Source of the DNA: an uncultured bacterium
GTDB taxonomy: Bacteria; Bacillota; Clostridia; Oscillospirales; Acutalibacteraceae
Direction: 5' to 3'
Assembly (NCBI GenBank): GCA_905215855.1
Contig: CAJMRT010000025.1
Location: 1 to 30,208, forward strand
DNA length: 30,208 nt
Each line of letters starts with the position of its first letter. Position 1 is the stretch's first letter. The translations under genes and the position numbers were made by a program. The notes beneath the pieces were generated by a model that made no database searches, was not told where the DNA came from, and saw only the letters and a list, made by a program, of their open reading frames with translations. Shown piece by piece: positions 24,714 to 30,208 of the stretch.

Positions 24714-27700
24714 TTACCATGTGCCGACATAAGCATGACCCTGTGAGTCATACTGCGACTTTGTATAATAATTGAGCGAAGTGCCGTCAAAACCGATATC
24801 AATGGTCTGACTCGAACCGTTTGTGAAAATAATGTAATCTACAGTATTCGGAACTTCAATCGAGTAAACCTTCTGACCATAGTCGTTTGTGTTGAGATAT
24901 GTCATCGCAACACCCGGCCATGATTTTGTGGATGTACCGTCTTCAGCCCATGAGTAGCAGTAGATTGTGCCGTCCCAGTTGAGTGAATCCGTAAACTTAA
25001 CTGTGAAGGTTGATGACGGAGTGGTTGTAGGCTCTGTAACAGGAGCTGTTGTTGCAGGAACGGTTGTCGGGGCAACTGTCGGCTCTTCTGTTGCAGGCTC
25101 GGTAACGGGGGCGGTTGTCGGAGTAACTTCCGGCTCATAGTAAGTGCCGACATTTGCGTGACCGTCAAGCTTTGCGGCATACATCTGAATGTATGTTGCA
25201 TCCTTAACGCTTATGATATCATTCTCGCCGTCAGCGTCACATCTTGCGGCTGCGATAAGAGCCTTGTCTGAGAGTGTTATGAGCTTCACAATGTACTTCT
25301 GAACCGCTGTTGCGTCAATTATATCAATTGTACCGTTGAGATCAGCATCACCGATAAGGATTTTTTCCATCGGCTGTGTAACAGGGGCTGTGGTAGGAGT
25401 TACCGTTGAAGGAGCGGTTGAAGGACGCTCCGATGAAGTGTAAAGATAAACAACATTGATAATGCCCGATGAGAGGCTGCCCGATGCATTTATGGGAGCA
25501 ATAACATCTGTTCTGCCCGAAAGCGGAGAAGTTTTGTATGTATCATCTGAAGAAACCTTTGACTGAATTAAAATTTCATCATCGGCAATCTTTTCACCTG
25601 TTGCGGCGTCAATATGGCTTGTGATAACCTTGCTGCTAAAGCTGAGTTTCTTATTCTGAACCCATGCCTCGCCCGAAACAAGGTAGCCTGTCTCGTTTGC
25701 ACCCGGCTCCTGCTGTGAGTCTGTGTGGAACATTACATATGAGCTTGATGCAGGAATTGTGCATTTGAGCCATCCGTTGCCCTCGCTTGTCATAACAGTT
25801 GCGTTGTTCCACTTGCCGTTAGGCTCTTCGCCGCCGTCTGTGTAAGCATAGCAACGAACATTTGACCAGTTGTTTGAGTTATAGTAGTGAACAACCGAAC
25901 TTGTGCTGTCAAGTGCCTTATAAACAAAGTTAATGGTTGTGTTCGTACCGTTAAATGTACCTGTTGTATCGGCTGGGTACTTGTCCGTGTCGAGCTGATA
26001 GCCCTGAATTGATGTGAACGGAACGCTGTAGCTGTCGCCTTCACGGTACTTTGTTGAAACGGTATCCTTAATTGATTCACCGTTTTCGTCAACATAATTT
26101 ACCGTAACATAGCCTGAACGAATACCGCTGGAGCTGTAAACAAATGTTACATTGTAGTTTTTACCGCCTGTAACCTTGCCTGAGGTCGCACCCTGAGTAT
26201 CCTTGAGGCTGTAATCATAAAGGATAGTCGTATCGGGATAAGCACGGTATGTTGTACCGTCAGCATACTTAGCTGTTGATGTTTTAAGCACCTTGCCGCT
26301 GTCGTCAATATGTTTGATTGTTACCGTACCGAATGTTTTTTCACTAACCTTAAGATTGTCAAAAGTTGAACTCTGAACCAGTACGCAGGCGCTGTTTGCG
26401 GGAACTGTATATGTGTTGCCCGAAACTGTGCCAAGACTTTTAAGACCTGCCGTCGTACCGTCTGCAACTACTGTCCAGCCGCTGCCGTCAAGTGTAATCG
26501 GCCAATCATTTGTTGAACTTGCGTTTACAAGAACACAAACCTTGCCCCACTCATTTGACTTGTTGTTTGAATATGTGTAAGCAACAACATCGCCGTATTT
26601 TGACTGGAATGAAGGAGTGTTGAATGTTGAACTCTTCATCGGAGAATAGTTTTCTCTGATTTCAAGAAGTCCCTTGTAATAAGCGGCAACATCCGAGTAT
26701 GTCTTTACTCTTGACCAATCAATCTCATTTATTGCATCGCTTGATTTGTAACTGTTTGTATCACCCTGTTTTGTACGGCAAAATTCCGAGCCTGCCGTCA
26801 TAAACGGGATACCCTGTGAAGTAAGGAGAAGTCCCATTACTTTCTTAACCTGACCCTTGAGCGATGAAGATGTTGAATTCCAGCTTGATGAGCCGTTACT
26901 CTTTACAATTTTATCCCAGAGGATAAGGTTATCGTGAGCGTCGGCATAAGCAATTGTCTGTGAAGGAGCCTGAGCCGAAAAGCCCTTGCCCGTCACACCG
27001 TTTGCAACCGTTCCGGTTTTATCGGTATTGCCCTGAACAAATCCCTTATCGGAACCGTCTGTGCTTCCCTTGATTGCGTCACGGTAGCTGTCGCAGAACA
27101 TACCTACTCTTGAATTGAGCGAACCTGCCTTTGACTGCGAACAACCGTCGGAAATTGCAACACTACCGCCTGTCCACGGTTCACCGTACATGAGAATCTT
27201 TTTACCCGAACCGTCTGAATAAAGTCCGTCAAGAGCGGAACGGATATCGTTCATTGTTGTGATATCGTGAATACCCATAAGGTCAAAACGGAAGCCGTCA
27301 ATGTGATATTCCTCCGCCCAATACTTTACGGATTCAATCATATACTTTCTGTACATCAGCTTATCTGACGCAGTTTCGCTACCGCAGCCTGAACCGTTTG
27401 AATATGAGGATGATGAATTCATTCTGTAATAATAGCCGGGAACAGTTCTGTTAAAGCATGAATCCGTAGAATATGTATGGTTGTAAACAACATCCATTAC
27501 AACGGAAATTCCTCTGTCATGAAGAGCCTGAATCATCTGCTTGAACTCTGTAATCCTTGTATTGCCGTCATATGGATTTGTTGAATATGAACCCTCGGGA
27601 GCGTTATAGTTCACCGGGTCATAACCCCAGTTACGGTTTGAAGAAGAACTTGCAACATCTTCCTTTACCGAACCGAAATCGTAAACAGGCATAAGCTGAA

Positions 27701-28415
27701 CGCAGTTAATACCCTGCTCAACAAGGTAGTCAATGCCTGTTGAAACGGCTGATGAACTTGTGTCTGAATTAAGAGTTGTGCCGCCCTCGGCAAATGCAAG
27801 ATACTTACCCTTGTTATCCTCACTCACACCCGAGTTTTTGGAAACTGAAAAATCTCGCACATGAACTTCCCATACAGCCGCCTCGGATGCGCTGTTAAAG
27901 AGAACATGCTTATCGTCCGACCAACCGCTCGGATCGGTTGAGTCAAGGTCAACAACCATTGTACGGTTGCCGTTTACACCGACAGCCTGTGAGTAAACAT
28001 CCTGTGTTTCCTTGGTTGTGCCGTTTACTGTTACAAGATATGTGTAATATTTGTTTTTGTAATCACCGCTCAGATTAAGTGACCAAACACCTGTTGAGCT
28101 GTCTTTTTTCATATCATAGGTGCCGATTGCCGAAGCGCCCGCCTCGTTGTCAGAACCTGTTGTGTAGAGCTTGAGCTTTACGGATGACGCATCAGGTGAC
28201 CAGGTTTTCCATGTTGTGGAGGTTTTGCTGTACACTGAACCGAGTCCCGATTCGTTATACGCTTTGCTTGCATAGCTTTCAAGATAGTTTGCATTGTAAT
28301 AATTGCTTGCTGAAACCGATTCATTGCTTGTTACTGCCGCATTTGAGGCAAAAGCCGACATACCTGCAATCATGGACAGAGAAAGAAGAATCGATAACGG
28401 TTTGCGTAATCTCAT
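24714..28415 (-). CDS. Secreted multidomain type I pullulanase with dockerin and starch-binding modules
   Basis: Cleaves alpha-1,6 branch bonds in pullulan or starch outside the cell. The 1233-residue protein has, in order: signal peptide (1-27), CBM48-like domain (about 45-150), GH13 type I pullulanase domain, MucBP-like modules (about 694-758 and 766-830), a CBM25/26-like starch-binding domain (about 840-923), a third MucBP-like module (about 924-990), a Pro/Thr linker, a dockerin (about 1016-1083), a second Pro/Thr linker and a C-terminal CBM26 (about 1135-1233). The pullulanase signature NWGYDP is present. Asp308 (DVVYNHTY), nucleophile Asp378 (GFRFDLMG), acid/base Glu412 (MYGEPW) and Asp495 (ADAHDN) are intact. 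AGGAGTG fixes the start. The dockerin should bind a cohesin-bearing scaffold, as in the R. bromii amylosome. No cohesin is in the window. Confidence 0.95.
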   Translation of the reverse strand: MRLRKPLSILLSLSMIAGMSAFASNAAVTSNESVSASNYYNANYLESYASKAYNESGLGSVYSKTSTTWKTWSPDASSVKLKLYTTGSDNEAGASAIGTYDMKKDSSTGVWSLNLSGDYKNKYYTYLVTVNGTTKETQDVYSQAVGVNGNRTMVVDLDSTDPSGWSDDKHVLFNSASEAAVWEVHVRDFSVSKNSGVSEDNKGKYLAFAEGGTTLNSDTSSSAVSTGIDYLVEQGINCVQLMPVYDFGSVKEDVASSSSNRNWGYDPVNYNAPEGSYSTNPYDGNTRITEFKQMIQALHDRGISVVMDVVYNHTYSTDSCFNRTVPGYYYRMNSSSSYSNGSGCGSETASDKLMYRKYMIESVKYWAEEYHIDGFRFDLMGIHDITTMNDIRSALDGLYSDGSGKKILMYGEPWTGGSVAISDGCSQSKAGSLNSRVGMFCDSYRDAIKGSTDGSDKGFVQGNTDKTGTVANGVTGKGFSAQAPSQTIAYADAHDNLILWDKIVKSNGSSSWNSTSSSLKGQVKKVMGLLLTSQGIPFMTAGSEFCRTKQGDTNSYKSSDAINEIDWSRVKTYSDVAAYYKGLLEIRENYSPMKSSTFNTPSFQSKYGDVVAYTYSNNKSNEWGKVCVLVNASSTNDWPITLDGSGWTVVADGTTAGLKSLGTVSGNTYTVPANSACVLVQSSTFDNLKVSEKTFGTVTIKHIDDSGKVLKTSTAKYADGTTYRAYPDTTILYDYSLKDTQGATSGKVTGGKNYNVTFVYSSSGIRSGYVTVNYVDENGESIKDTVSTKYREGDSYSVPFTSIQGYQLDTDKYPADTTGTFNGTNTTINFVYKALDSTSSVVHYYNSNNWSNVRCYAYTDGGEEPNGKWNNATVMTSEGNGWLKCTIPASSSYVMFHTDSQQEPGANETGYLVSGEAWVQNKKLSFSSKVITSHIDAATGEKIADDEILIQSKVSSDDTYKTSPLSGRTDVIAPINASGSLSSGIINVVYLYTSSERPSTAPSTVTPTTAPVTQPMEKILIGDADLNGTIDIIDATAVQKYIVKLITLSDKALIAAARCDADGENDIISVKDATYIQMYAAKLDGHANVGTYYEPEVTPTTAPVTEPATEEPTVAPTTVPATTAPVTEPTTTPSSTFTVKFTDSLNWDGTIYCYSWAEDGTSTKSWPGVAMTYLNTNDYGQKVYSIEVPNTVDYIIFTNGSSQTIDIGFDGTSLNYYTKSQYDSQGHAYVGTW

Positions 28416-28837
28416 ATTTTCACTCCTAAATATTATTTCGCACAAAGTACTGTACGATAAGTATATTTTAACATTTATAAATGCCGTATTTTTCCTATTG
28501 AGAACTAAAAAACATCTTCAGGCCAAACTTTGAGAACGCTTTTTATACATTATGCACAAATAAAGATTAACATAAAACAACAATTAACTATTATTGCAAT
28601 ATTTCAGCAGTCAACTGTCGCCGATATGTTATTTGCCGTTTGACGGAAAAATCTGACTGCACTGAAATTATATACCATATGTAATATTTTATTACATATT
28701 ATTAAGATTTTATCGAACTAAAGTTTTTATTGTTATATAATTCTTTAACTGCGGTTTACATTCATTTGTCATTATGTACAATTTATTACTGATACATCAC
28801 CGTTTGTTTACAAATTACCAATATTTTTGTAATAATA
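28416..28837. other. AT-rich divergent intergenic region upstream of the pullulanase
   Basis: No ORF is convincing. It contains a perfect AT-rich inverted repeat, ATATGTAAT-atttt-ATTACATAT (28677-28699), and a nested structure: GCAGTCA (28607-28613) with TGACTGC (28654-28660), enclosing CCGT-ttg-ACGG (28637-28647). I found no strong promoter for the pullulanase; TAAAAT near 28470 on the minus strand is only a possible -10. Confidence 0.65.
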
Positions 28838-28866
28838 TTGACAATATCGCAATATAATAGTATTAT
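28838..28866 (+). promoter_or_regulatory. Promoter of the small DUF6514-like gene
   Basis: TTGACA (28838-28843) and TATTAT (28861-28866) are 17 bases apart. Transcription would start near 28873, giving a leader of only about 28 bases. Confidence 0.85.
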
Positions 28867-28878
28867 TATCTTGTGGCC

Positions 28879-28909
28879 GGTTATCATCCGGAGGGAAAAA
28901 ATGATAACC
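28879..28909 (+). promoter_or_regulatory. Hairpin holding the start codon, with ribosome binding site in its loop
   Basis: GGTTATCAT (28879-28887) is the perfect complement of ATGATAACC (28901-28909). The ATG start codon is the first triplet of the right arm, and the GGAGGG binding site lies in the 13-base loop. An overlapping CCGG/CCGG pairing (28877-28880 with 28888-28891) would be mutually exclusive and would cover part of the binding site. The structure is visible; a role in controlling translation is inference. Confidence 0.7.
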
Positions 28910-29116
28910 TACAAATTGAATCATACACCCGAAGACGGGTTTAACACCTTTGGGATAAGCGCATTTTGCGGCAAAAAGCTTATAAAATCCGTGTCGGGAA
29001 TCAGCGAAAACTTTCGTGAAATGACTGAACTTGTCGAAATGTGCAACGAACTTGAGCTTGAACTATGCCAGCTTGACGACATTATCGAAGATTATCTTAC
29101 TGATTTCACACTTTAA
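28901..29116 (+). CDS. Small conserved protein, possibly DUF6514 family
   Basis: The 71-residue acidic protein has no signal peptide or membrane segment. It begins MITYKLN, has GISAFCGKKLIKSVSGISEN in the middle, and ends in a leucine- and glutamate-rich helix with MCNELELELCQLDDIIEDYL. The pattern of a short beta-rich start followed by a CNELELxxxxLxDxIEDYL helix resembles the small clostridial family DUF6514, whose function is unknown; this match is from memory and tentative. GGAGGG precedes the ATG by five bases. The frame is open upstream to the promoter, but only this start has a binding site. Confidence 0.78.
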   Translation: MITYKLNHTPEDGFNTFGISAFCGKKLIKSVSGISENFREMTELVEMCNELELELCQLDDIIEDYLTDFTL

Positions 29117-29127
29117 TTTGCAAAGAC

Positions 29128-29156
29128 TTTAACTTTTGTCATAATCGTGGTACAAT
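29128..29156 (+). promoter_or_regulatory. Possible promoter of the radical SAM gene
   Basis: TTTAAC (29128-29133) and TACAAT (29151-29156) are 17 bases apart, 49 bases before the start codon. The -35 match is modest. Confidence 0.5.
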
Positions 29157-29205
29157 AGTGTTTAATGTTCTATCAGACATTATATACAGACAATAAGGTG
29201 ATATC

Positions 29206-30084
29206 ATGATTTGCAATTTATGCCCGAGAAAATGCGGTGCGGTTCGTACTGCACACAGCGGAAACGGATTTTGTAAAATGGGAGAACTGCCCGTTGTTGC
29301 AAGAGTTGCTCCGCACTATGGCGAAGAACCGTGCATAAGCGGCACAAAGGGCAGCGGAACTGTTTTCTTTTCGGGCTGTACAATGAGATGCGTGTACTGC
29401 CAGAACTACGAAATTTCAAACGAGGACGGCGGAAGAACAATCACTCCCGAAAGACTTGCGGAGTGCTATAAGGAACTTGAGGACAAGGGAGTGCATAACA
29501 TCAACCTTGTAACGGCTGACCATTTTGCACACGCTGTTGTTAAAAGTCTTGAAATTTACAAACCGAGAATTCCGATTGTATATAACTGCAGCGGCTACAC
29601 AAGTCCGAAAACACTCAATATGCTTGACGGACTTGTTGACATCTATCTTCCCGACTTTAAATATGCAGACGATTTTCTTGCGGTGAAATATTCTTCCGCA
29701 CCGAATTATGTCAACACGGCGATTGCCGCAATTCACGAAATGACTTTTCAGGTGGGTCTGCCACAATTTGACGATGACGGCATTATGAAAAAAGGCGTTA
29801 TCGTAAGGCATCTTATTTTGCCTGCCCACACAAAGAACAGTCTTGAAGTGCTTGATATCGTAAAACGCAGATTCGGCGATCAGGTTTTGTTAAGTCTTAT
29901 GTGTCAGTACATTCCTATGGGCAAGGTCAGCGACAAAGAGTTTTCACGAATTAACCGTAAAATCACACGCAGAGAATATGACAAGGTAAAGCTTGAAATG
30001 ATGCGACTGGGAATTGACGGCTTTACGCAGGAGCTTTCTTCCGCAGACGAAAGTTATGTTCCCGAATGGGATTTTGAGGGATAA
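29206..30084 (+). CDS. Radical SAM protein, PflA-like (COG1313 type)
   Basis: The 292-residue protein carries the radical SAM cluster motif CTMRCVYC (Cys58, Cys62, Cys65), which binds a [4Fe-4S] cluster and cleaves S-adenosylmethionine. It is preceded by a cysteine-rich N terminus (Cys3, Cys6, Cys10 and Cys22 in CNLCPRKCG and NGFCKMGE) that could hold a second metal site. GSGTVFFSGC and VYNCSGYTSPKTL are conserved in this group, often annotated as putative pyruvate formate-lyase activating enzyme. No glycyl radical enzyme is in the window, so its substrate is unknown. AAGGTGAT precedes the ATG. Confidence 0.9.
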   Translation: MICNLCPRKCGAVRTAHSGNGFCKMGELPVVARVAPHYGEEPCISGTKGSGTVFFSGCTMRCVYCQNYEISNEDGGRTITPERLAECYKELEDKGVHNINLVTADHFAHAVVKSLEIYKPRIPIVYNCSGYTSPKTLNMLDGLVDIYLPDFKYADDFLAVKYSSAPNYVNTAIAAIHEMTFQVGLPQFDDDGIMKKGVIVRHLILPAHTKNSLEVLDIVKRRFGDQVLLSLMCQYIPMGKVSDKEFSRINRKITRREYDKVKLEMMRLGIDGFTQELSSADESYVPEWDFEG

Positions 30085-30123
30085 ACTTTTTTCAGACAAA
30101 ACAAAAAAATGAATAACAAAAAG

Positions 30124-30160
30124 TCAGTTTAGTCAAATCGGCTGAACTGATTTCTTTTTT
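30124..30160 (+). terminator. Terminator of the radical SAM gene
   Basis: TCAGTTTAG (30124-30132) pairs with CTGAACTGA (30142-30150) over 9 bp with one G-U pair, followed by a T-rich run. Confidence 0.85.
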
Positions 30161-30208
30161 CACTTAGTATTGTTCTCTTAGTATTTTTCTTTTAGTCTTC
30201 TTCTTTTA

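Noticed and set aside
25015..25135. Short tandem-like repeats in the pullulanase linker, considered as CRISPR or DNA repeat
   Set aside because: They are explained by repeated codons for the Pro/Thr/Ala linker; spacing is irregular and there are no unique spacers.
24902..25201. Low-complexity Gln/Leu/Pro-rich open frame within the pullulanase
   Set aside because: It is an out-of-frame reading of the Pro/Thr linker repeats.
28531..28544. Possible catabolite repression (cre) site TGAGAACGCTTTTT near the pullulanase
   Set aside because: It has about three mismatches to the consensus and no firm promoter to relate it to.

Overview
The window looks like chromosomal DNA of a Gram-positive, anaerobic Clostridia member, most like an amylolytic Ruminococcus of the R. 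bromii type. The evidence is AGGAGG-type ribosome binding sites on almost every gene, moderate to low GC with AT-rich intergenic DNA, terminators with T runs, a GlgC/GlgD pair, and a secreted pullulanase with starch-binding modules and a dockerin. The species name is an inference. There is no phage, IS element, CRISPR array, rRNA or tRNA that I can see.

Region 1 (1-7250, + strand) is central and storage carbohydrate metabolism: gap, then a glycogen operon glgB-like, glgC, glgD, glgA. The GlgB-like protein keeps the branching-enzyme fold but has glycine where the catalytic nucleophile aspartate should be, and asparagine for the conserved region I histidine. GlgD has likewise lost its pyrophosphorylase catalytic motifs, so the operon encodes two probably non-catalytic paralogues. 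Region 2 (7300-9135, - strand) holds two vitamin-uptake S components, RibU and FolT. Each has its own sigma-A-type promoter and its own terminator-linked riboswitch (FMN and tetrahydrofolate).

Region 3 (9130-16554, - strand) is a six-gene run: YfhO-type membrane protein, PepV/Sapep dipeptidase, small polytopic membrane protein, family 2 glycosyltransferase, LicD-family transferase and AlkD-like DNA repair protein. YfhO, GT2 and LicD together suggest decoration of a cell-surface glycopolymer. Region 4 (16816-22145) has a YfbR-like HD nucleotidase, an LCP-family protein, and on the - strand a small secreted protein with an SPKTG sorting signal, a class B-like sortase and a second LCP protein whose start overlaps the sortase gene. 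Region 5 (22400-24480, +) is nadA-mnmA.

Region 6 (24630-28415, -) is the 1233-residue pullulanase: signal peptide, CBM48-like and GH13 domains, three MucBP-like modules, two starch-binding modules and an internal dockerin. It is a probable amylosome component. Region 7 (28416-30208) has a long AT-rich divergent intergenic region, a 71-residue protein whose start codon lies in a perfect hairpin, and a PflA-like radical SAM protein. A family of short GC-rich palindromes is scattered through the intergenic DNA. Extracellular starch breakdown and intracellular glycogen storage are thus encoded about 20 kb apart.
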